Under the pieces are notes generated by a model, which worked only from the letters and a program-made list of their open reading frames with translations, had not been told where the DNA came from and made no database searches. From assembly GCF_022539665.2 (NCBI RefSeq), contig NC_081335.1, positions 186,001-250,000 of the forward strand: 64,000 nucleotides of DNA, given 5' to 3'. Each line of letters opens with the position of its first letter. The first letter of the stretch is position 1. Positions 15,930 to 26,957 of this stretch are shown in pieces. The position numbers were made by a program, and so were the translations under genes. This DNA comes from Daphnia carinata. Its lineage: Eukaryota > Arthropoda > Branchiopoda > Diplostraca > Daphniidae.

Positions 15930-16898
15930 CCCTGTCGAAGCGAAAGCCCATTCAACCCTTGGCCGGGGACTTTCGGTCTCCCGGCCAAGGACCCAACTCG
16001 GACGGCCCAGCCAACAACAAAAAGAAGCCAAGACGAGGGTCCAATAATGCTGCAGCTCAGGCGGCGCAGCAGTCTCCAGCAATCAATGATCTTGTTCCAC
16101 CTCCTCTGACAGGTACCTAACGATAACAAACTTACTGCCCCAACCAAGTCCTAACATATTTCATCTCTATTGCAGGTTATGGTGATACTATCATTGCCTC
16201 AAATCCTTTTGATGATACACCACCACCCCATGCAATGATGCACCAAGGTCCTGGCCCAATGTCTGGTCAAGGACCTGGAGGTATGGGAGGTCCTCCTGGA
16301 ATGATGGGCCATATGGGTATGGGTGGAATGAATGGCATGAACCATGGTGGCCATATGGGTCCAATGGGACAAATGGGTGGAAACATGAACAACATGGGCG
16401 GCATGAACATGGGTCCCGGACCGATGGGGCATGGTGGGATGGGTGGTGGCGCGGGACCGATGGGGCCAATGGGCAGTCCAGCGTGCAATGTCTTTGGTCA
16501 ACCCAACTCAGGTGGCCCACCTGGTCCTAAACCTATGCCAGTCTCGGCCGGCAAAATCTACCCACCTGACCAGCCTATGGTTTTTAACCCACAGAACCCT
16601 AATGCCCCACCTATCTATCCATGTGGTATTTGTCACAAGGAGGTCCACGACAACGACCAAGCAATACTATGCGAATCCGGATGCAATTTTTGGTTTCACA
16701 GGTATGTTTAATTTTGGATCTGTAAAATCTCACAACTTTTACCGTAAACACAATCTTTGGTACCTTTTTTAAAACAGGATCTGTACAGGATTGACCGAGG
16801 CGGCTTACCACTTGCTAACGGCCGAAGTTTATGCCGAATGGGTGTGCGACAAGTGCTACCAATCCAAAAGCATCCCAATGGTCAAGTTTAAACCTTGA
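15930..16898 (+). CDS. pygo: Pygopus (partial model, first exon not found)
   Basis: Nuclear adaptor of Wnt/Wingless signalling that reads H3K4me through its PHD finger and binds Legless/BCL9. Three exons join in phase: 15930-16112, 16176-16701, 16778-16898. Exon 1 of this model begins at an acceptor (TATGTATAG) and enters in phase 1, so a short upstream exon with the start codon is missing. The order is a basic stretch KKKPRRG (nuclear localisation), the N-terminal homology NPF motif (ASNPFDD), a long Met/Gly/Pro-rich linker (about residues 85-190), and a C-terminal PHD finger beginning YPCGICHKEV and finishing with WVCDKC. The stop is at 16896-16898. The low-complexity linker is typical of the family. 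Confidence 0.92.
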
Positions 16899-17125
16899 AA
16901 AAATTATAATGTCGTTATCCTACCAAAATGCTCGCATTGATTTTGTCTTGCCTACCCTATCAGACATCAGAAAGCCACATTTTTTAAAATTTCTTATTCT
17001 CTTCTATCATCGACTCGAAGTGTTGTATTACGTTGTTTATTAGCCGCAAAACATGAAACAAAACAATAATCACAACCCAACAAAAATATTTTTGCTATTG
17101 TGTAAACCGCCTAAACAAGGGAAAG

Positions 17126-18452
17126 TCAGGACTTTTTGGGCGCCTTCTTTTTACCGTAAACAGAGTCCATCGTTAAACCCGCAAACACCAAGGTCGCTCC
17201 AATCCATTGTCTACCAGATAGCTGATTGCCAAAATAAATGACAGAAGCCATGACAGTAAAGAATTTTCTCGTTGTCGTCACTATTGAGCACGGTAACGCA
17301 CCATAATCGGCAATCATTCGAAAGATGAAGAACTGGAAGCAAATGAAACGAATGACATTGTTGTGAAAGCTATGGCGCAAGCGAAAGTAAAATTATTACC
17401 TGTCCGAGTGCGCTTGCAATCGAAAAAGTAGTCAAATCCCACAAGACAAAAGGATGACGACTGATGAATCCAACAAAGTCAAATAATTCACCGGTAACCA
17501 AAAGAGCTAAGAGAACCGCACAAAATCTTTTAAGTAAGCGTGCTGAGTAAAATTTAATTCTTATTACCAAAAGCCAAGTATCCAACAGACCACAAGTTCA
17601 TGTAAAGCATCATATGGCCAGACTTTGACTGATATTCAGTCTTCATTCGCTCCTGAATGGCGCCCGTAAGTCCGTCCATGATAAGGGACAAAATCTACAA
17701 GAACCAGAAAATGATGATGTAACACAACAGTATGTTTCTTCCATGTCTTACCAGCAATATTTCACCTATACCAATCCCTGTATCTATCTCTTGCTTGGCA
17801 GTTACAGGCTTGTCTTTGTACATGAACATGGCCACACCTAGAACTACAGTGAGAATAAATAAGTATTTGGCCATAGGATATGATTTGTTCCCAAATAAAA
17901 CTCCTAGAATCATAACGGGAATGGGCTTGCATGACTTTCCAACCACCTGTAATAAAGAAGAAAAAATACTCAGATACAGAAAACTGAAACAAGGTGCTAA
18001 ATAGTAACCTGGGTTGGGTAATTGACCCATTGCAGAGCCATGTTACTGCACACCATGGCGAGTAAATAAGTGAGAGCAGATGAAGCATAATACATTCTGC
18101 TTGTTTTATCTTCTCCCTGCTTCATCACAGTAGACAGCACTAAAATGCAAAAATATGTTTTAGATTAACACAAATTTGGTGCTGAAACTTTATTTACTTA
18201 CTGATTTTTGCGTATGCGAAATTTACAACACACTGCACAAACACTAGGGCTAAGGTGTAGGTAAACTTCTCTTGTGTTTCACCCTCTCCATACTTCCCTC
18301 GTGTTCTGAAAATTACACAGAATGAAAGGTAAGATGTAACAGCTACGTGAGGATTCAATACAAACTTACATTCTTTCCTGGAGAATACCAAAATAAAAGT
18401 AGCAAATGAATATGCCTGAAGCATAGCCTAAGAATCTCTTGTCTAATGCCAT
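17126..18452 (-). CDS. SLC35B1: Solute carrier family 35 member B1 (ER nucleotide-sugar / ATP-ADP exchanger)
   Basis: Multi-pass carrier of the drug/metabolite transporter superfamily. SLC35B1 homologues sit in the ER and exchange ATP for ADP or carry UDP-sugars. Seven exons join in phase: 18452-18370, 18305-18202, 18139-18009, 17946-17752, 17694-17568, 17506-17400, 17332-17126, giving 317 residues, the usual length. Family marks include [19 protein letters not shown] in the first helix region, [20 protein letters not shown], and [11 protein letters not shown] in the penultimate helix. The C-terminus is Lys-rich (KKKAPKKS), which may aid ER retention although it does not exactly fit KKXX. It ends about 230 bp from pygopus in a tail-to-tail arrangement. 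Confidence 0.95.
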
Positions 18453-19306
18453 GATAGCTAAATTAAATCTAAATCTATAAATAACTTAAGCCTTTAATTA
18501 AAAAAAAGCAACCGGGAGCAATACATGCGAGACACTGTACAACTACAAACCCAAAGAACGGGAGAAAAAAATCAACAATGCCGCTGCTGGCGACGTGTCA
18601 ACCTGAAGTTGCACGAAGTCGTACCTGATTGGACGGTCAGAATGTTCCCGCCTTCAATTCAAACGTGAGAAACGCCCAAGCTATTTTTACTCAGAAATTT
18701 TATACCACCTATTTTGCCAACTGAATTTTCATAGCAAACCTTAGTCTGAAAATTCCGTAGCAATGTAATATTCATAACATCGTTAAATTGTAAAAAGAGC
18801 AGTACAAAATAGAAACGATCAGAAAAGCGTGTCACCTAATTGATCTGGTCGGGTCTATTACGGCAATTTGTGGAAAATTAGGGTTGAGAACATTTTTTAA
18901 AATTTGTGGACAACATTCTAATACTGTTCAAGTACTGAGTCGTAAAGTAAAAAAAACGTGCAAGCAATCAGCAAAATGGGATTACTCTGAAGTATTCAAA
19001 TTGCTTTTACGCGAAGATTTTTCTATGTGTTTTTATAGCTTAGTACCCAAACAAATGCCTCCTACAAGAGAAAAAGCATTGGGAAAACAATTGGGATTTA
19101 CTTGGAAGTTAAAAATGGCAAGATGGCAATTTCTCTAGGAATTGCCAGATGGAGGCCGTCGTTCTCAGACAGCTAAAGAATCGCAATGAAATTTTAAAAA
19201 CGATAATAATCGATTATTTGTGGGCTATCAGAAACAGGTATCTAACATTGCTGCACACAAGGGGATTAAATTTGCACTTTTTATTGACTGAACATGGGGA
19301 TGAGTT
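18453..19306. other. Intergenic, possible small plus-strand gene not resolved
   Basis: Upstream region of SLC35B1. Plus-strand open frames at 18884-19138 and 19149-19400 could be exons of a small gene; an acceptor-like CTCTAG sits at 19134-19139 and a donor CAG/GTATCT near 19238. The peptides (for example PPTREKALGKQLGFTWKLK) match no family I know, the first frame opens with TTG not ATG, and the second overlaps the better supported minus-strand gene. I do not call a gene. Confidence 0.25.
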
Positions 19307-19943
19307 TTACAAAGGGTTAATTGCACTGATAGGTCCCGTGGAATCTGTAGATGACTCTTTGGGTGAAAATGACGGTTTTAATTTTGATGGTCGGGCCTGA
19401 TTGTTCCCTAATAAACTCGACAAGACTTGAAAGACTGTCGTGCCCATCTCGTGCCAATTGACAGGTGAAGCTACAGCGATTGGAGGATCAACAGCCGATC
19501 GGCCTTCGACCGTATAGAAATTTTTATCGATCGAAGCTGACCGACTGTATCCAAGCATTCCAATCCAGGGCTGCACAAATATCCGGTAAACGTAATTCAA
19601 CATACTTGACAAAGTTGAAAAGACGAAGCCGAAAACACCACCTGAACTGCCTTCCATTACTTGCTGTACATGTGGATTCCTAAATGTATTACAGGTTTAA
19701 TGGACGTTCTCGAACAAAGAAAAGCAATTCAAAAGATATTCACCCTAAATTGTTAACAAAGTTCGGGCCGTTTAGTTGACTAGAACAGTTTCCTACACAT
19801 TGATCAGTGATAGGAAGACCATGATGTTGGCTTAGAAAACTGCCTTCTCCATCCTGAACATTCGAATGGAGTACGTCAAGTTGCTGCACCCAAACAGGAG
19901 AAATGAACACGTACAACACGACGAACACCCAAGTGGTCTTCAT
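19307..19943 (-). CDS. Secreted protein of unknown function
   Basis: I do not recognise this protein. Two exons, 19943-19744 and 19679-19307, join in phase 2 to 190 residues. It opens with a clear signal peptide (a hydrophobic VFVVLYVFI core) followed by a short Cys pair region (QCVGNCSSQ). The second exon adds a Gly/Ser start, a hydrophobic and aromatic central segment (about residues 78-105, MLNYVYRIFVQPWIGML) and a Ser/Pro-rich polar tail. A TATA box (TATAAAAAA) lies on the minus strand at about 20044-20036, about 95 bp upstream of the ATG. Apart from the Cys pair after the signal it has almost no cysteines, so it is not a typical disulfide-knot peptide. The central segment could contact membrane. 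Confidence 0.72.
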
Positions 19944-20384
19944 GACTTTTACGGATTGTTTAGAGACTGGAAGAGAGATCGTCTATCTCGACCAAGTGCC
20001 TCTTGACAACTGATATTAATACAAATGCTGTGACTTTTTTTATAGCTTGGTTGTAATCATCATGTCACCCAGAGCCACCTACAAATTGAAGGTCATGCAA
20101 GAATTTTCACCCTACCTTGAACTTGTTCTGTACATTACCCAACCCTATACTTTACAGACATGACCCAGACAGTTTCGATGCTATAAAAAACAATTGGAAT
20201 CTATTTAACCTTAATGAAGGTATATTTGCATTCGAATTTTACGATCCAACCACCACAACAGAATAACCCCAATCATAAAATATATTACAAAGAGATATGG
20301 AATAAAAAGGAAGAGAAAAAGGATTAAAAGAAATTAATGGGAGATCTTGTACATCTCAGGATATGAGAGGCTCGATTCAAGATA
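19944..20384. other. Intergenic
   Basis: Holds the TATA box of the secreted protein gene at about 20040 and the 3' flank of the first Reeler gene. Nothing else is recognisable. Confidence 0.5.
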
Positions 20385-21500
20385 TCAGGCTATAAAAGCG
20401 ATGGTAACGCCAATGATTATAACGCTGTAAAAAGCCAAGATACCAATCGGCGAAGCAGCATCTGTAATCTCTGGCTGGGCTGTAGTTGTCTTATGCAATT
20501 TGAAAAAAAAAAATAGAGAAAGGAGGAATTTAAGTCAATGCAAATATGAAAGGTCTGGGAAGTCACTGCCTCATACCCGTGTTGTAGTGGTATCTGATCC
20601 ACCCTCCTTGTCAGACTTGGCAGAAGGCTTCTTGGCGGTAGTAGATTCAACAGGTTTCTCCGTGGTAGACGACTCTCCCTTGCCACTGCTGCTATCACTG
20701 ACCAGACTAGCTCGTTTAACTCGCAGGGTGGAAGACGATTGCTTGACCCAGAACTTGTCAAACGACTTGACGAAGGTAGTCCTACCGACCAACAAAAGTC
20801 ACTTTCACAATTATCTGCTCCCCAAATGTAGGTATAAAACATAATGTTACTTGAAAACAACAGAGCCATCGAAGTCCTCAGGGGGGGTCCAGGTAGCAAC
20901 GACCGATCTCTTCAGTGACTTGTCCTTGTGGGTCACGGCATTCTATAAGTAGAGGGGAAAGTAAAAGTTAACAAAGATTCTTAACAGTCTTGGGCTTGTA
21001 AGATAAATGGGGTTAGTTACCTTTGTACCATCGCTTCTGCAGTCAATGGCCTTTCCCATGCCCTTGAGATCGGCACTGAAAGTACCGATGGGATCCGTAT
21101 CGGAACTGGTGCTGTCAAAAGCCATCATCAAAAAACCTAACATCAAACAACAAACGTGTAGAAATCTATGTGCTGTTAGACCGAAAATTGAATACCTTTG
21201 AAATCTTCGCTGTCATGTTCTAGTGTCACTTCGATAGTACCATTCGACCACATTTCATCCTACACAAATATCACATTTACAGATCACAAGTTGAACACTG
21301 CAAATTGTTAAGACACTTACCTTGGCAAGCCTTGAAGTGAACGGACACACGCCTGATTGTGGCATAATGAAATGCTGCGGGGACATGTCTTCACAAGCTT
21401 CAAGTGGGGCGCCATTGGGTTTGCAATAAACAATTTGGCTGACCATCAAAGCAGAAAAACACAAAACAACGAATCTACCGGTGCAACGAGCTGAATACAT
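20385..21500 (-). CDS. Reeler-domain protein with C-terminal hydrophobic segment (copy A)
   Basis: Secreted or membrane-anchored protein with one Reeler domain, a beta-sandwich fold found in reelin, FRRS1 and insect immune proteins such as noduler. Six exons join in phase: 21500-21321, 21259-21196, 21136-21021, 20942-20851, 20781-20577, 20489-20385, giving 253 residues. A signal peptide precedes the domain hallmark GAPLEACEDMSPQH. Later Reeler features are GFLMMAFD, the Cys in AIDCRSDG and TWTPPEDFDGSVVF. A Ser/Thr/Lys-rich linker with TTEKP/TTAKK repeats (likely O-glycosylated) follows, and the chain ends in a hydrophobic stretch with no cytoplasmic tail, which suggests a GPI signal or tail anchor. 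TATA box on the minus strand at 21565-21558. Confidence 0.86.
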
Positions 21501-22313
21501 TGTTACAAGAAGAAGAACGAGGAGAGACTAGCACAAATCAGAGACATGTTACCTGGGTTTTTATACCTTACCTCGGCTGTCCAAGGATGGGGAGGGTGAA
21601 AAAAAGGAAGGATGAGATCCATGCTCACGTCTCCGCACCTTCCATTTCAACATACGGGAAATTCAGATTTTTTTTTTTCTGTTCTACAAGGTCAACACAC
21701 CCCAAAAAAAGGCGCCACTCTTTGTCTATTATCATCCCTACGAGTTTCTGTCCCACTCCGTATCGGCTTCATTAGTTTTAATGATTCATCAACTCGTACG
21801 TTTTGTGACTTTTCACATCAGCAAACATACTCAAATTCAACATTATCATTTCGTTTTGATGATTTCCTCCTGAAACTAATTAAAGGTTTCGAACGACTAC
21901 ACAGGATAGAGAAATACAACAGTTTCTACAATCTTTGCAATGAAATTACATTCAGTTTCCAATAACAGAGATACGACACAGGAGAATGCCATCGCTATCC
22001 AGCAGTCATTTGTTGTCGGAAACGTGCTTACATTTTTGTCTGCTATTTTGTTATGATTTGGGTCACGTCGTCCGCCCCCAACCTATACCGTATCCGATGA
22101 TCACATCCAAAGTCCAACTTTGTGATCAACTATCAAGAAATTAAAGTTATTTCATGCACTTCCTCAGATAGTTAGCTTCCCTTGTGTCCAGACACCGCTT
22201 TAATAATTTAATTTTCAAAGAAGCCAGCTGTGGTGTTTCAAGCTGTTTAAGGGGGTCTGTGTTGCTCAATTGGCTCACCAGTTCAAGTCTGAAATTTCAG
22301 CAAAGGTGAAAAA
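21501..22313. promoter_or_regulatory. Shared upstream region of the two Reeler genes
   Basis: About 810 bp between head-to-head paralogues. The minus-strand TATA box of copy A is at 21565-21558. I found no equally clear TATA for copy B. Remaining sequence is AT-rich with no recognised gene; plus-strand open frames at 21500-21775 and 21612-21965 have no family resemblance. Confidence 0.45.
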
Positions 22314-23445
22314 ATGCAAAGTTTCTTTGTATTCGTACTAGCACTGACTATCAGTCACGTTACCGGCCATCCACATGGAGCCCCCACCACAGCTTGCAAC
22401 ACCATGTACCCATTGCACAAACACAACCCACAAAAATCGCCTTGTCCTTTTGAAACAAAACCATATCAGGTACCACTTCATCACTATAACTATACAATGA
22501 AGACATCCATTGAGTCATTTCTTTTATAGGCAGAAATGTTTTCAAATTCAAGTCTGAGGATTGCTCTTCACACCCTATCATTAACTGCATCATCTGACAG
22601 TTCAGACGGTTCATCAAGCTCATCGGAAACCACTGTTGACTCCTTCAAGGGTATGTGTAGGAACTTTGTACCTGTATATCCATTCCTTATGCCTATAGAT
22701 AATATTTTGTTCACAGGCTACATGATAATGGCTTTTGAACTGCCTTCCGAAAATGCAGTGGCCCTAGGAACATTTCAAGTTCACAATGATTCACACACCA
22801 TAGATTGCCATGGGCTGCATCAAGTATTTAATCCAATTTACTTGTTTAAAATCAAGTCACTCTATTAACAATCTTTAAAAAATGAAGAATGCAGCAACAC
22901 ATTCAAGTAAATCACACAAAAACATTGTACACCTAACTTGGACCCCTCCAACTGATTTCGCGGGCGACGTGATTTTTAAGTAAAAAAAATTAATAATAAA
23001 TAACAAATTAGCGATATCTCGTAGCATTGCTTTATTTCATGCATTCTATTCTCCCATTTGTTTAAATAGGACAACTTACGTGGCATCTAAAAAGCTTTTC
23101 TGGGTGAATCAGGTTTCCAGTCCTGTGCGTGTTAAGTTAGCGGTCTCGCGCGAAGATGAGATAAGTGCCAAAACATTTTTAATGCCGGTACATAACATTT
23201 TTTTTCTTACATTACATAACAGTAATTTCATATGCTAATCTGATACTTCAACTATTTTTCACATCTTACAGAATGACATTTCCGAAGCAAAATTGTACGA
23301 AGAAATTGCTTATTTGGAATCGAGTCAATACATTAGTCTGTGGGTCATCTGCAGCTTGTTCATCGTGGGATTTTCCTGTGCCGTGCTAGCCAAGTTGATC
23401 CTGGCTTCCCACGCCAAGAAATATGCAACCCTCGAATCAATTTGA
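22314..23445 (+). CDS. Reeler-domain transmembrane protein (copy B)
   Basis: Paralogue of the divergent neighbour. Six exons join in phase: 22314-22469, 22530-22650, 22717-22823, 22888-22979, 23070-23187, 23272-23445, giving 255 residues. Signal peptide, then the Reeler start GAPTTACNTMYPLH, a Ser-rich loop, MIMAFELP, the Cys in TIDCHG, and LTWTPPTDFAGDVIF. Exon phases match copy A exon by exon up to the end of the Reeler domain, so they share an ancestor. After the domain the sequence diverges: no Thr-rich linker, but a single membrane helix (about residues 219-241) and a short basic tail (HAKKYATLESI), so copy B is a type I membrane protein. The acceptor of exon 4 (ATGAAG) lacks a strong pyrimidine tract. 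Confidence 0.84.
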
Positions 23446-24014
23446 ATGGCAATTTTTTCTGATGGAGTTTCGCTTCTCGATTACTACGTAGATTCGTAGT
23501 ATATACAACACTTGAAAGCTCAAATAAGCTAAAAAATAGTTCCTTTGCTTTTAAACCACCCTCAGTCGTTCTTGAAATGTTCAAACAAATGGATGCACGA
23601 TACTTTAAACCCTTCCTAAATTTTTACTGCTGACTGTAGTTGTCACTTTGGAAGATAAACAGAAGTAATTTTAAAGTTTCTTCCTTTGCATCTACTAGAA
23701 ATTTAAATTTGACACAGGAAAAGCAAACGCTTTTGATAGTCATCACGCTGATTCTGTTTACATGTAAATTGATTAGTTCCACTAGTGCTTATAACTATTT
23801 TTACCTAGCCAAAGATTCGTTGTAAAGCTGCTCCAGACGGGTCCGGTTCTATAGACTGTATTCGTCGTTGTAATTCTGCTACAAAAACGGTCTCTGTTTA
23901 TAACTCTTGAAAAACCATTCCTGAAAAAGAAAAAAGACCCAGAAACTATCTGATGAAAGCTATGTCTTGAACCTGTTGATGAAAAAGGCAACAAAACAAC
24001 TCAACTATCCCTGT
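23446..24014. other. Intergenic between Reeler copy B and ACE
   Basis: About 570 bp between two 3' ends. AT-rich, no recognised gene or signal. Confidence 0.5.
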
Positions 24015-26957
24015 TTAGAAAACAAAATAAAGAAGAGAATAAATGAAAGCTACAATCCAAAGATGAGGCAAAATTTGACCACTGGAGCTAGGCCGTTGTG
24101 TTGTAGGTGGATCTTGCGTTGTTGATTCGGGAGCATTTTTCTGACAATTCATGCCCTCTTTAAAATGAATGAACAAGAAATTAGAATTCAACTGATGGGA
24201 AATGGGTTGGATGCGATGTGGTACTAACCTGAGCTCCATCCAACAGGTTCGCCGAGTTCTTTGTTCTTGGCAATCAGCCAATCTTCAAGTGGCTTAAAAT
24301 ATTCACGGAAGGCGCTGGCATCCATGCGGTCTTGTCCCGTAAGGGCTCGCATTGCTTCCGGCCAAGGTCGCGACGATCCCATAGCCAACATGGCTCTATG
24401 TATGACCCGAAAAAAAAATCAATAAAACGTTAAGACATTACACCTAATTTTTATGTTGAAAAAAAAAAAAATGATACCCTAATTTAGCTCCCGCCTCTTT
24501 ACTTCGGTAAAAATCGCATTCGTGGAGCGGTCGTGCAGGATTATTTGGATCATACTGACCAGCTGCGATGCACATGGATTTATAGAACTGGAACTGGATG
24601 ACGAAACTCACAAAGTACCTGCACTCCACCAATGGTCAAACCAATACCGAGTTTATACGGATACATTTTAAAACAAACTGGCAGTTGATGTAATGGGAAA
24701 GAAATAGTACCGAATGTATTCGACGTTGGCTGCAATGTGATACTTTGCACCAGGATCGAAATCGACTTCTGATCTTGTCACTGGTGACCGGATGCCTTGG
24801 TACTCCTCACTTATCGCATGTAAAAAACATTTTAGTAATCATTTTCAATTGAGAATGTAATGACTCGAAATGCTAACCGTAGTTTCCACCAGTGACAATT
24901 GTAATCCGCTGATGAAATGGACCCATCAAACACGTCCCAACGCCATTTATCCATGATGTAAGCGAATGGGAAAAAGGCAATCTTATCCAAGGCCGTCAGC
25001 AACAGATAATTAATGGTGGCTTCATGATCTTGCGGGGATGATTTGTCCAGCAAGCCAATTTCTTTGAGACTGTATGCGAAAACAAATAGAAGATTTGGTT
25101 TAACAGCGAACAGTCAAATCAAATTGTTTCGATTTTGATTTACTGTTTGGTAGTTTGGACAGAGAGAGCTAGTGCATCGCCAACCGCTTCGTGAAATCCT
25201 ATCGAAAAATAATTAACATCTCGAAACATACAAAATGTAATAAAAACCGAAACCTGAATTGGCTCCTTCTCGATAAACTAGCGGCTGGTGTTTGTACTGC
25301 AGAAAGTATTGAATGTGTCCCATTTCGTGGTGGACAGTGATGAAGTCTTCCATGTCGACCCGAGTACACTGCTTGATACGGAAATCTTTTCCGTTGCAAA
25401 AATCCCAAGCTGAAGCGTGGCAAACGATTTCTCTGTCGGTCGGTTTCTCGATGATAGATCCACTCCAGAACTCTGGAGGAGTAGGAAGTAAACCCAACGA
25501 GGTAAAGAAATCCTCAGACATTTGAAACATTTTCTTCGGAGTATAGCCCTGAAATGGATACATCAACATTAATCATACACGTTAAATAAAAGGCGATGAT
25601 TACTCACCTGCTTTAGCATTTCCGGTGTGACATCTACCGACATTTTGCCAGGGTACGGTATTACTAATTCATTGATATTTGCCCACGCTTGCGCCCACAT
25701 ATTGCCCAGCAAATGAGCAGGAATCGGTTGATTCTTGGGGACCTTGTCCTCGCCATAATGAGCTCTCAGTTTAGCACGGACGTACGCATGCAGCTGTAGG
25801 TAAAATGGTTTTATAGTTTGCCACAATCCTTCGATATCTTTCTTGAACGTGTCAGACTCGTAGTTGCGTAACCAGTAAGCTCCAGTGTCACTGAAATCTA
25901 AAATTCAAAATCTCATCTAATATGCTAAAATGAAACATTACATTTGATTAACTGTTCATTCGCGCAGCTTCATTGCTCAACTCAACGAATCGTTCATAGT
26001 GACTGCGCATTTTCCCGCCACTCTGTTGATGCCACTGATGCCAAACATGTTTCAATTCTTCAAAATTCCGGCTAGAGCGCATTTTCTCGGTTAAATCTAA
26101 AAAACAATCACGTGAGCATAAATTGGTTTATAGCAGTTTCGCTTATCATTTAACAACTGGTGTACATTTTAACCTTACCAGGATCCAGGCTGAGACCACA
26201 ATCAGCCGGATTGGTGTACGAACAGATTTTGGCCGTGCTGTAAATTTTCTCCATTCCGTCGATAGATTTGCGGTACTAAAGGGTTCCCGCATTGACGGAA
26301 TAAATGATTACGTTCTAGTTTTTTCTGAAACGGGTTTTTTTTTTTTACACCATGCAGTGCCTACCTGTGTCAGTTTTTCTTCAGGAAGCGCAGATGGTCC
26401 CAATACAGAAAGAAGACGAAATTTGCGTTTCAAATCGGGGTCAGTGAAGAGTTCCCAATTGAAACTGGTGATATTTTTCCAGGCTTCTTTTTCGAATCGG
26501 GCAGCCACTAGACTGTGTTCTAGCTGCATTCATTTTTTAAAATTAGAAATTTGTTTAAGGACGGGGAATGTTTTTGTTCGTTAAGTTTCATCTGCACTAA
26601 GAGGAACATTGAAATGAAATAATAGCGAACCTTAAGGCGTTCATTTTCCGTCGTGATATCCGACGCATATCTCCATTCGGCGATATTAGTTTGGTAACAC
26701 ATATCAGAAGCCCTCAGGTTGTGGAACGAGAGGAAATCTTTGGCAAGCGCCTCATCTTTGTCCACTGATCGTTTTTTTCGCAACAATCCATCCGCCCTTC
26801 ACAAGAGATAAGGTCACTTGATGTTTATCTGCACTGATCGTGCAATAAACAGGTAATTTCATGCTTACCACTCGTCATCTTCCGGTCCTTTAACGTGAAT
26901 GGAATTGGTCAGGCTAACCAAAATACAGCAACTGATGATAACACCATGAAAGTACAT
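24015..26957 (-). CDS. Ance: Angiotensin-converting enzyme-like peptidyl dipeptidase (single domain)
   Basis: Zinc dipeptidyl carboxypeptidase of family M2, which trims dipeptides from peptide hormones outside the cell. Thirteen exons join in phase: 26957-26869, 26796-26631, 26523-26365, 26275-26179, 26096-25953, 25897-25608, 25548-25254, 25198-25144, 25069-24878, 24809-24711, 24618-24478, 24395-24229, 24157-24015, giving 678 residues. A signal peptide and a dibasic stretch (RKKR) precede the catalytic domain. The zinc motif HEMGH is at residues 389-393 and the third ligand Glu lies 24 residues later in GFHEAVGD, both intact, so the enzyme should be active. The C-terminus has a Thr/Pro-rich spacer and a terminal hydrophobic helix, which suggests membrane or GPI anchoring rather than the soluble form of fly Ance. 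Confidence 0.95.

Noticed and set aside
16191-16520. His/Pro-rich and Pro/Gly-rich minus-strand frames inside pygopus
   Set aside because: They mirror the Met/Gly/Pro-rich linker of pygopus on the other strand; low-complexity composition produces open frames by chance.
17126-17160. C-terminal KKXX ER-retrieval signal on SLC35B1
   Set aside because: The last residues are APKKS, so lysines are at -2 and -3; the canonical signal needs -3 and -4 (or -5).
18884-19400. Two-exon plus-strand gene upstream of SLC35B1
   Set aside because: The first frame opens with TTG, no family resemblance was found, and the second frame overlaps the better supported minus-strand secreted protein.
23640-23825. Short plus-strand frame with a hydrophobic end after Reeler copy B
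   Set aside because: No signal peptide order, no splice support and an AT-rich composition typical of spacer.
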